Position numbers and translations under genes: made by a program. A stretch of DNA of 12,180 bases from Pseudomonadota bacterium (GTDB lineage: Bacteria; Myxococcota; UBA9042; PHBI01): assembly GCA_005788935.1 (NCBI GenBank), contig SYAK01000131.1:1-12180 (forward strand). Reading direction: 5' to 3'. The first letter of the stretch is position 1; each line of letters opens with the position of its first letter. Below the pieces are notes generated by a model, which searched no databases, was not told the DNA's origin, and worked only from the letters and a program-made list of their open reading frames with translations. This document shows, piece by piece, positions 1 through 6,361 of this stretch.

Positions 1-1
1 C

Positions 2-919
2 AAGGCCAACATCATGAAGCTGACCGAGGGCCTGATGAAGCGGGCCTTCGAGGACATCGCGCTGGAATATCCGGGCATCGGGGCGCACCACCTCCTCATC
101 GACAACTGCGCGCATCTGCTTGTGAAATCGCCTGAGAATTTCGAGGTGATCGTGACCTCGAACATGAACGGGGACATCCTGTCGGACCTGACCTCCGGCC
201 TCATCGGCGGGCTCGGCTTCGCGCCTGGCGCCAACCTCGGCGACGCGGTCGCCATCTTCGAGGCGGTCCACGGCAGCGCCCCGACGATCGCCGGAACCAA
301 CCGAGCGAACCCGACGGCCGTCCTCCTGTCGGCCGCGATGCTCCTGCGCCACCTGGAGGAGTTCGAGGCCGCTCGCCGCATCGAGGACGCCCTCGCAGTG
401 ACGCTGGCCTCGGGCGCCCACACCGCGGACGTGTCGGGGGCGAGCCCGATGGGAACCTCCGCCTTCGCGGACGCGGTCATCGCGAATCTCGGGCGTCAGG
501 CCGGCCAAGGCGCGACGCGGGCGCACCGGCCGCTGGTCGTGCAACCGATCGACCCCCGCCGCGACTGGGGTCGCCCCGCCGAGCGGGTCTGGGTGGGCGC
601 AGACGTGTTCGTCGAGTCGGCGGTAACCCCCGAGGAGCTCGGGACGTCCCTCGAACGGGTGAGTGAGGGGAGCAACTGGCGGCTGAAGATGGTCTCGAAT
701 CGCGGGACGCGGGTCTACCCGCCGACAGGGGGAATGACCGAGTGCGTCGACCAGTGGCGGTGCCGCTTCGTGCGACGCGAGGGGGCCGCGTCGTTGACGG
801 ACGAGGTCCTCTTCGACCTTCTCGCCCGGGTGGCCACCGTCTGCCGCTGGATGCATGTCGAGAAGCTCGAGACCCACGACGGCGCGCTCGCCTATACACG
901 GGCCCAAGGGGAGGATTGA
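2..919 (+). CDS. icd: Isocitrate dehydrogenase, Thermus-type, 3' part (5' end outside window)
   Basis: Oxidative decarboxylation of isocitrate to 2-oxoglutarate in the TCA cycle, cytosolic. The frame is open from base 2, so the start lies upstream; 305 residues are visible, against about 480-500 for Thermus/Rickettsia-type enzymes. Visible motifs are KANIMKLTEGLMK near the edge, the isocitrate/isopropylmalate dehydrogenase signature NMNGDILSDLTSGLIGGLG with its metal-binding Asp residues (bases about 167-223), and HGSAP (269-283) of the coenzyme site. After the catalytic core comes the extra C-terminal domain of this subfamily (bases about 520-919, containing VWVGADVFVES and LKMVSNRGTRVYP). 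The coenzyme loop reads APTIAG, where NADP enzymes usually have APKYAG, so NAD preference is possible. The next gene starts 8 nt after the stop. The family is certain; the coenzyme is inferred. Confidence 0.93.
   Translation, partial: KANIMKLTEGLMKRAFEDIALEYPGIGAHHLLIDNCAHLLVKSPENFEVIVTSNMNGDILSDLTSGLIGGLGFAPGANLGDAVAIFEAVHGSAPTIAGTNRANPTAVLLSAAMLLRHLEEFEAARRIEDALAVTLASGAHTADVSGASPMGTSAFADAVIANLGRQAGQGATRAHRPLVVQPIDPRRDWGRPAERVWVGADVFVESAVTPEELGTSLERVSEGSNWRLKMVSNRGTRVYPPTGGMTECVDQWRCRFVRREGAASLTDEVLFDLLARVATVCRWMHVEKLETHDGALAYTRAQGED
910..914 (+). promoter_or_regulatory. Ribosome binding site for the DUF6671 gene
   Basis: A perfect GGAGG lies inside the last codons of the isocitrate dehydrogenase gene. 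It is 13 nt from ATG 928 and 10 nt from an in-frame TTG at 925. It supports initiation at 925/928 rather than at the upstream in-frame ATG 742, which would overlap the dehydrogenase gene by about 180 nt. Confidence 0.55.
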
Positions 920-927
920 AGCCCTTG

Positions 928-1797
928 ATGCCGCCCAGCGTCCGAGACACAGGTGCCCATCCGTACGTGGGTGCGCGGTTTGCATTGCTGACGCAACATG
1001 CGAAAGAATCATCCATCGCCCCGGTCATCAACAAGGCCTTCGCGGGTGCGTCGCTCGAGGTCGTGCGCAGCTTCGACACCGACACCCTCGGGACCTTCAC
1101 CCGAGACGTCCCTCGCCCTGGGAGCCAGATCGCGGCCGCCCGCCGCAAGGCCGAGCTGGCGTGCGAGTTGGGCGGGGTGGGTCTCGGGCTCGGCAGCGAG
1201 GGAGCGTTCCTGCCTGGCCCTTTTGGGTTTGGCCTGCTGGACTTCGAGCTGGTTGTGCTGGTCGATCGGGCCCTCGGCATCGAGATTGTCGGGCGAGCCG
1301 AGGCGTCCGCTCCGGCGCTGCACGCGACGGTGTCGGACGCCTCTGGGCTCGAGGCGTTCGCCTTGCGGGCCGGCTTCCCGGCGCACGGCCTCGTCCTGCG
1401 ACCCGATCGGGATGATGATCCTCGCATCCACAAGGATCTCATGACCTTCGATGCGCTCGGCGACGCGTTTGCGGTTTTGCTGAGCGTCTTCGCCACCGGG
1501 CGCGTCTTTGTCGAACAGGATCTTCGGGCTCACAGAAATCCCGCCAGAATGGGGTTCATCCGCTCGGCCACGCAGGACCTCGTGAGACGTGCGAGGGAGC
1601 TCTGCCCGGCCTGCTTGCACCCGGGCTACGGCCACGTCGCGGTCATCCCCGGTCTACGCTGCCGGGACTGCCGGACGCCAACCCGCGTGCCGCTCGCAGA
1701 CGAGCTCGGCTGTGTCTGCTGCGTCCATCGGCAGCGCCGGACGCGCTCCGCCGTGACGTTCGCCGACCCGGCTTACTGCGACTTCGGCAATCCATGA
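928..1797 (+). CDS. DUF6671 family cysteine-rich protein, function unknown
   Basis: A 289-residue protein that I recognise as DUF6671-like from its opening block (YVGARFALLTQHAKES), the segment DTDTLGTFTRDVPRPGSQ with the following AARRKAELA, and GLGLGSEGAFLPGPFGF. The C-terminus carries three CxxC pairs (C226/C229, C245/C248, C262/C265, plus C264), laid out like a double zinc ribbon: CPAC, then GLRCRDCRTPTRVP, then CVCC. No signal peptide or membrane segment is visible. The start was chosen at ATG 928 because conserved sequence begins just after it. The gene sits 8 nt after the isocitrate dehydrogenase stop and its stop overlaps the ATG of the HD-GYP gene, so co-translation is likely. Biochemical function is unknown; metal binding is inferred from the cysteines only. 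Confidence 0.83.
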   Translation: MPPSVRDTGAHPYVGARFALLTQHAKESSIAPVINKAFAGASLEVVRSFDTDTLGTFTRDVPRPGSQIAAARRKAELACELGGVGLGLGSEGAFLPGPFGFGLLDFELVVLVDRALGIEIVGRAEASAPALHATVSDASGLEAFALRAGFPAHGLVLRPDRDDDPRIHKDLMTFDALGDAFAVLLSVFATGRVFVEQDLRAHRNPARMGFIRSATQDLVRRARELCPACLHPGYGHVAVIPGLRCRDCRTPTRVPLADELGCVCCVHRQRRTRSAVTFADPAYCDFGNP

Positions 1798-3707
1798 TCG
1801 GTTCGGATCGGTTCGCGAGGGCGCTTTCGCCCACGGCGCGCGCGTGGCACGATGGGCCCACAGGTTTCGACGGCCGCGTCACGGCCGCCGCGCCCCGCCC
1901 CGTGCTCTGCCCACTGAGGTCCCGCTTGGAAGTCCCTCCGTCCACGACCGCCAGCCTGCGGGCCGGACACCTCGAGCGCCTCTATCGCGTCGGCCTGGCC
2001 CTCGGCTCCGAGCCAGACCGCGACCGACTGGTCGAGACCATCCTGATCGAGGCGCAGGAGCTGACGCGCGCCGATGGCGGCACGATCTACCTCGCGACGG
2101 GCGAGGCCCCGCCCGACCACGCCCCCCGCGCCCTTGCGTTCGCCATGTTTCGGAATGATTCTCTTGGGGTCGCGCGCGGCGGCACGACCGGGTTGCCTGT
2201 TGCGTTGCCCCCGATCCCGCTGTATCGCGAGGACGGCTCGGCCAACCACGCCAACATCGCTGCCTTCTGCGCCCATGAAGACCGGGCCGTGAACATCCCG
2301 GACGCCTACGATGCCCCCGGATTCGACTTCAGCGGGACGCGTGAGTTCGACGCCCGTCACGGCTACCGCAGCTGCTCGTTCCTCGCCATTCCACTCCGAG
2401 GCCGGACCTGCGGGCTCCTCGGCGTGCTGCAACTCATCAACGCGCGCGACGAGCGCGGCGCGGTGGAGGCGTTCGACCCCGAGCGGCAGGCCATCGTCGA
2501 GGCGCTCGCGGCGCAGGCCTCCGTGGCGCTCGAGAACCGGCAGCTCTTCGAGGGACAGCGCGAGCTGTTCGAGAGCTTCATGCGCCTTATCGCGGGCGCC
2601 ATCGACGCGAAGAGCCCGTATACCGGGGGCCACTGCTCGCGCGTGCCCGTCCTCGCGCTGATGTTGGCTCAGGCGGCCTGTGACGCGACCGCCGGCCCGT
2701 TCGCGGGCTTCCGGCTGAGCGAGACGGAGTGGTACGAGCTGCGGGTGGCCGCGTGGCTCCACGACTGCGGCAAGGTCGTCACCCCGGTCCATGTCCTCGA
2801 CAAGGCGACCAAGCTCGAGGCGATCCACGACCGCATCGCGGAGGTGCGCGCCCGGTTCGAAATCCTGAGGCTTGAGGCAGAGGTGACCTGCCTCCGCACC
2901 GTCCTCGCGAACCCTGCGGCGCGGGCCGTGGCCGAGCAGCAGCGGCTCGAGACGGAGTCCGCGCTCGAGGCGGAGCTTGCCTTCCTGACCCGGGCCAACA
3001 TCGGCGGCGAGTCGATGGCCGACGAGGACCTCGCGCGAATCCGGGCGCTCGCGCGCCGCGAGGTGACGATAGGCGGGGTACGACAGCCGCTGCTGAGCGA
3101 TGACGAGGTTCGCCACCTGTCCATCGTCCGCGGGACCCTGACCGAGGATGAGCGCGTCATCATCAACGGCCACATGGTCCAGACCATCGAGATGCTGCGG
3201 TCGCTGCCGTTTCCCCCCGGCCTGCGACAGGTCCCGGAGATCGCCGGGGGCCATCACGAGCGCATGGACGGCCGCGGCTACCCGAAGGGGCTCTTTGCGG
3301 GGGACATGTCGTGGCCCGCTCGCATGATGGTGATCGCGGACGTGTTCGAGGCGCTGACGGCGCTTGACCGGCCTTACAAGAAGCCGAAGACGCTTTCGGA
3401 GGCGATGGCGATCATGGTCGCGATGAAGCGGGACAATCACCTTGACCCCGTGGTCTTCGACCTCTTCGTGACCTCCGGCACCTACAAGAGATTTGCAGTA
3501 CTTCACATGCCGCCAGAGCTCATTGACGCCGTCGACGAGGCCGCGTTGCTCGCCGTCACGCCGAAGCCATTCGCGCTGCCAGCCGAGCCCGAGCGCCTCG
3601 CGCGGCGCGACGACTACCTGCCAGCCTACGAGCGCCTCCGGGAGGCGTGGGCGCAGGCGGTGGCGCGGCAGACACCCGGGGTCGGGATGCCGGACCCGGA
3701 GGCCTGA
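1794..3707 (+). CDS. GAF domain HD-GYP protein, predicted cyclic-di-GMP phosphodiesterase
   Basis: A cytosolic signalling enzyme of 637 residues. Residues about 55-235 form a GAF sensor domain (GLLGVLQLINARD near its end), followed by a helical linker and an HD-GYP domain (about 255-570) that hydrolyses c-di-GMP. Metal and signature residues are intact: H280 (GGHCSRV), H323-D324 (LHDCGK), H460 (NGHMVQT), H487-H488 and D492-GRGYP (HHERMDGRGYP), and D516 (IADVFEALTA). About 100 extra, mostly helical residues lie between HDCGK and H460; I recall a similar insert in a subgroup of HD-GYP proteins. ATG 1794 overlaps the DUF6671 stop (ATGA) but has no Shine-Dalgarno. The in-frame TTG 1926 has TGAGG 6 nt upstream (1915-1919) and would remove 44 poorly structured residues. 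The GAF ligand is unknown. Confidence 0.93.
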   Translation: MIGSDRFARALSPTARAWHDGPTGFDGRVTAAAPRPVLCPLRSRLEVPPSTTASLRAGHLERLYRVGLALGSEPDRDRLVETILIEAQELTRADGGTIYLATGEAPPDHAPRALAFAMFRNDSLGVARGGTTGLPVALPPIPLYREDGSANHANIAAFCAHEDRAVNIPDAYDAPGFDFSGTREFDARHGYRSCSFLAIPLRGRTCGLLGVLQLINARDERGAVEAFDPERQAIVEALAAQASVALENRQLFEGQRELFESFMRLIAGAIDAKSPYTGGHCSRVPVLALMLAQAACDATAGPFAGFRLSETEWYELRVAAWLHDCGKVVTPVHVLDKATKLEAIHDRIAEVRARFEILRLEAEVTCLRTVLANPAARAVAEQQRLETESALEAELAFLTRANIGGESMADEDLARIRALARREVTIGGVRQPLLSDDEVRHLSIVRGTLTEDERVIINGHMVQTIEMLRSLPFPPGLRQVPEIAGGHHERMDGRGYPKGLFAGDMSWPARMMVIADVFEALTALDRPYKKPKTLSEAMAIMVAMKRDNHLDPVVFDLFVTSGTYKRFAVLHMPPELIDAVDEAALLAVTPKPFALPAEPERLARRDDYLPAYERLREAWAQAVARQTPGVGMPDPEA

Positions 3708-3726
3708 CTCGGACGCCTTTCAGGCC
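3701..3726. terminator. Inverted repeat between convergent genes, possible bidirectional terminator
   Basis: The 7-bp arms GGCCTGA (3701-3707) and TCAGGCC (3720-3726) are perfect complements around a 12-nt loop. Each arm holds the stop codon of one of the two converging genes. There is no clear T tract on either side (only TTT at 3718-3720), so intrinsic termination would be weak. The position between convergent stops is the main support. Confidence 0.35.
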
Positions 3727-4157
3727 CCCGCACACAGGTCGCAGCGCCCGCGCAGCTGCACCTCGAGGGGCCCTGTGACGAGGGCGCGCGGGACTGGCCC
3801 GCCATCACCCTCCACACGGATGACGACGCCCGCGAGGTGGGTGACCTCGCCGCACGCGGTGCAGACGAAGTGGGCGTGGTCGGCGCAGGCATTGGCCCGA
3901 TCGACTGGCTCGAAGCGCGTCACGCCGTTGATGAGCGTGCTCCGGAGCAGCCCGGCCTCGGCCAGATCGATGAGGTTCCGGTACAAGGTCGAGCGGTTCC
4001 ACAAGCCGCCGCCGATGGCGTCGACGACGTCGGGGTGAGACAGCGGCTCGGAGGCGCGCGCGACGAGCTCGAGGACCGCGACGCGCGAAGCGGTGACGCG
4101 AAGCCCGGCCGACTTCAACAGGTCTGGCAGGTCGGAGGATGGTGGCCGAGGGATCAC
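3720..4157 (-). CDS. Fur family metal-responsive transcriptional regulator
   Basis: A 145-residue DNA-binding repressor, the normal Fur/PerR/Zur length. The N-terminal winged helix includes GLRVTASRVAVLELV and the recognition helix region WNRSTLYRNLIDLAEAGLL (about residues 53-71). The dimerisation domain has H94-A-H96-FVC-TACG (C99xxC102) and a terminal C139xxC142, the classic structural zinc site. The His usually found a few residues before the last CxxC (as in TxHxLxxxGxC) is missing; this region reads VTGPLEVQLRGRC. The start is GTG 4157, 2 nt after the sufE stop; the reading frame extends further upstream, but only as a shadow of sufE. Tight coupling to sufE suggests control of Fe-S assembly or iron/redox response. 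Fur, PerR and Zur cannot be separated from the sequence alone. Confidence 0.9.
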   Translation of the reverse strand: MIPRPPSSDLPDLLKSAGLRVTASRVAVLELVARASEPLSHPDVVDAIGGGLWNRSTLYRNLIDLAEAGLLRSTLINGVTRFEPVDRANACADHAHFVCTACGEVTHLAGVVIRVEGDGGPVPRALVTGPLEVQLRGRCDLCAGA

Positions 4158-4159
4158 GC

Positions 4160-4582
4160 TCAGACCGCCGTGAGGCGTGCAGCCTCGCTGCGTATGCGCT
4201 GAACCATGGCGAAGAAGCCGTTCCGTCGGTTCATCGAGATGTGCTGCGCGAGGCCGAGCTCGTCGAAGAGCCCCGCGACGTCGGCCTCGAGGATGTCGGC
4301 GGGCTGACGCCCGTTGCAGGCCGTCAGCAGGACCGCAATGAGACCGCGCACGATGGCCGCGTCCGAGTCGGCGAGGTAGCTCAGCGCCCCCGAGGGGTCG
4401 CGACGCCCGAGCATCCAGACCTGCGACAGGCACCCGTCGACCCGCGTCGCCGCGGTCTTCAGGGCGTCCTCCATGGGAGGAAGTTCACGCCCGAGGTCCA
4501 CGAGGAACCGGTAGCGGTCCTCCCAGGAGTCCAGGAAGGCGAAGTTGTCGCGCAGGGTGACGAGGGCCTCGGGTTCCGGCAT
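4160..4582 (-). CDS. sufE: SufE-family cysteine desulfurase sulfur acceptor
   Basis: SufE accepts persulfide sulfur from the desulfurase SufS and passes it to the SufBCD scaffold during Fe-S cluster assembly. The protein is 140 residues (E. coli SufE is 138). It has the N-terminal family block DNFAFLDSWEDRYRFLVDLG and the active-site loop VDGCLSQVWM with the catalytic Cys at residue 51, then the C-terminal NGRQPADI segment and LAQHISMNRRNGF. ATG 4582 has only a distant GGAG; an in-frame GTG at 4561 has GAGG 5 nt upstream and would give a protein 7 residues shorter. The Fur-like gene follows after 2 nt. No sufS or sufBCD gene is present in this window, so the partner desulfurase is elsewhere. 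Its upstream neighbour on the same strand is moeA, 109 nt away, so read-through is possible. Confidence 0.94.
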   Translation of the reverse strand: MPEPEALVTLRDNFAFLDSWEDRYRFLVDLGRELPPMEDALKTAATRVDGCLSQVWMLGRRDPSGALSYLADSDAAIVRGLIAVLLTACNGRQPADILEADVAGLFDELGLAQHISMNRRNGFFAMVQRIRSEAARLTAV

Positions 4583-4691
4583 GGGCGCAGGGTGACTCCG
4601 CGGGAGCGACGCGTCAAGGGTGGAGGCGCACCGCGCTGTTGAGCCCGGCGAGGGGCCGGAGTTCGCGCTCCGCGGCGTGACGTTCGTCCTT

Positions 4692-5954
4692 TCAGCCGTG
4701 GGATGGGCGCGGAAGCACCACAGTCACCAGCTCGCCACGGGCGCGGGCCGGAGCGCCAGCCTCTGCTCGGATGAGGGCGTGACCGCGCGCATAGGTCAGG
4801 TGGTCCGAGCTGCCGCGCCAGTCGAGCGGGGTCACGCCGAGCTCACCCGCCACGTCCTCCCGGCCGTCATGCGACCCGAGCTTTGCCGCGTGGAAGGTCG
4901 TGCGGTCGCCCGTCGCGGGGAGGGGCGCCAGGAGCGGCAGGGCGAGTTGCCAGTTGTGGGCCGCGGGCCGCTGACCGAGGACGCGCAGCGCCGGGGCCAC
5001 GCAGAGGATCGCGGTCACCCAGGCGCTCACGGGGTTGCCCGGCAGGCCGAAGACCAGCGTCCGCCCGCGCCGCCCAAAGAGCAGGGGCTTGCCAGGCTTC
5101 ATCGCCACCTTGTGAAACAGCACGTCGACACCCACGTCCGTGAGCGCCTCGTGGACAAGATCGAACGCACCCCGCGAGACACCGCCCGACAGGATCAGGA
5201 CGTCCGAGTCGAGACTCTCGGAAATCGCCTCGCGCAGCGCCAGCTTCGTGTCCGCCACGATCCCACCGTCCACGACGCGACACCGCTCATCCTCGGCGAG
5301 TGCCATCAGCGCCCGTCGATTCGAGTCCCGCACCTGCGCGAGCTGCGGTGTGTCCTCGATGTGAACGAGCTCGTCGCCAGTCGCGAGGACCGTCACGCGC
5401 GGACGCCGGAAGACCTGAAAGGCGGCCGCCCCGACCGTCCCGAGGACTCCCGACGTCAGGCTCTCGATGACCCGCCCGCGCTCGACGACGACCTCGCCCG
5501 CCCGCACGTGGGACCCGCGCCGGACAATGTTCGCGCCCGTCTGCACGGGCCCGGGGATGAAGACGCGAGCGCCCGTCACCTGGCACCGCTCGAGGATGAC
5601 GACCGCGTCCGCGCCCCGCGGCATGGCGGCGCCCGTCATGATGGCCGCGGCAGCGTTTTCCGGGACGTGAAAGTCGTTGGAGAGGGGCAGCGGAGAACCG
5701 GCCGCGAGGGTCGCCACCACTGGCACGGTGACCCCGGCGGGCGGAATGGCGGCCGAGGCGACCGCGTAGCCATCCATCATCGCGCGGTCAAAGGCCGGCT
5801 CGTCCCGATCCGCGCGAACATCCTCCGCGAGCACCATGCCGCCCGCCTCCCAGAGGGTCGCCCGCCGGGTCTCGCGCGGATGCGTCGCGACCACGTCACG
5901 AGCTTCGGCGACCACGATGGCCAGGGCCTCGTCGATGGGCAGCAGGGGGGTCAT
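4692..5954 (-). CDS. moeA: Molybdopterin molybdenumtransferase MoeA
   Basis: MoeA inserts molybdate into adenylated molybdopterin, the last common step of molybdenum cofactor synthesis. The protein has 420 residues, normal for the family. Visible motifs are MMDGYAV (59-65, catalytic-site Asp61), AAIMTGAAMPRGADAVV (103-119), ATGDELV (191-197), VRDSN (208-212), SGGVSRGAFD (256-265), KVAMKPGKP (282-290) and GLPGNPVSAW (303-312). ATG 5954 overlaps the mazG stop (ATGA) and has GGAGG only 3 nt upstream, so translation is probably coupled. The frame stays open for 22 more codons upstream, but that part lies in mazG and is not MoeA-like. No other cofactor gene (moaA-E, mog, mob) is nearby, so the placement in a methyltransferase-MazG operon is unusual. 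Confidence 0.95.
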   Translation of the reverse strand: MTPLLPIDEALAIVVAEARDVVATHPRETRRATLWEAGGMVLAEDVRADRDEPAFDRAMMDGYAVASAAIPPAGVTVPVVATLAAGSPLPLSNDFHVPENAAAAIMTGAAMPRGADAVVILERCQVTGARVFIPGPVQTGANIVRRGSHVRAGEVVVERGRVIESLTSGVLGTVGAAAFQVFRRPRVTVLATGDELVHIEDTPQLAQVRDSNRRALMALAEDERCRVVDGGIVADTKLALREAISESLDSDVLILSGGVSRGAFDLVHEALTDVGVDVLFHKVAMKPGKPLLFGRRGRTLVFGLPGNPVSAWVTAILCVAPALRVLGQRPAAHNWQLALPLLAPLPATGDRTTFHAAKLGSHDGREDVAGELGVTPLDWRGSSDHLTYARGHALIRAEAGAPARARGELVTVVLPRPSHG

Positions 5955-6361
5955 CCGCCTCCACGGGGAGCCGCGACGGCCTTGTCGGCCTCCAAGGCCT
6001 CGGCGGCCAACTCGGACCACTTCCGGGCGTTGCCGCGCGCGGCCTCGACAGGATAGCGGCGCTCATTGAGGACGAGCTTCGCACGCGCGGCCTCCACCGG
6101 GTCGAGACCCACGCTGCGCGCGAAGTTCAAAAGGCAGATCATCACGTCGCCGAGCTCCTCCGCGACGCGCGCGGGGTCCTTCGGGGGCTCGCCGCCGCGC
6201 CACAGGAACAGCTCGAGCAGCTCGCCGCTCTCGACGGTCAGCGCGGTCGCGAGCTCGCGTGGCGTGTGAAAGCGCTCCCAGTCGCGGGCCCTGTTGAACG
6301 CAGCGAGCTCGGCGTCGAGCGCGGACAGACGGTCGTCACCGGGTATCGCGAGGTCGTTCAT
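5951..6361 (-). CDS. MazG-like nucleotide pyrophosphohydrolase, dCTPP1/RS21-C6 type
   Basis: Predicted to hydrolyse (d)NTPs to (d)NMP plus pyrophosphate, cleaning the nucleotide pool. The 136-residue all-alpha protein has the block RDWERFHTPRELATAL followed by the metal motif E44-SG-E47 (with E50) and E69-LG-D72 (EELGDVMICLL), then NERRYPVEAARGNARKW. This order (RDWExFHxPR, GELxELFxW, EELxDV, RRYPxxxARxxxRK) matches the dCTPP1/RS21-C6 branch, whose known members prefer dCTP and base-modified dCTPs, better than the tandem-domain E. coli MazG. ATG 6361 has GGAGG 9 nt upstream (6371-6375) and overlaps the methyltransferase stop (ATGA); its own stop overlaps the moeA start. The frame runs open upstream, but those residues are a shadow of the methyltransferase gene. 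Substrate is inferred. Confidence 0.92.
   Translation of the reverse strand: MNDLAIPGDDRLSALDAELAAFNRARDWERFHTPRELATALTVESGELLELFLWRGGEPPKDPARVAEELGDVMICLLNFARSVGLDPVEAARAKLVLNERRYPVEAARGNARKWSELAAEALEADKAVAAPRGGG

Noticed and set aside
742..927. N-terminal extension of the DUF6671 gene
   Set aside because: Would overlap the isocitrate dehydrogenase gene by about 180 nt and gives Arg-rich sequence; GGAGG at 910-914 and conserved sequence after 928 favour the later start.
1773..3506. Long open frame on the minus strand opposite the HD-GYP gene
   Set aside because: Arg/His/Gly-rich translation without domain features, antisense to a gene with intact catalytic motifs; a typical high-GC shadow.
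4158..4433. N-terminal extension of the Fur-like protein
   Set aside because: Lies wholly within sufE in another frame; a normal-length Fur protein starts at GTG 4157.
4612..4617. TTGACG on the minus strand as a sufE -35 box
   Set aside because: No -10-like hexamer at 16-18 nt; the expected place reads GC-rich sequence.
4657..4672. Hairpin CGGAG-N6-CTCCG after moeA as a terminator
   Set aside because: Only 5 bp with no T tract on the minus strand; not distinguishable from chance in GC-rich DNA.
4620..6056. Long open frame on the plus strand opposite moeA
   Set aside because: Antisense to clear MoeA and MazG motifs; composition biased to Arg/His/Pro; no recognisable domain.
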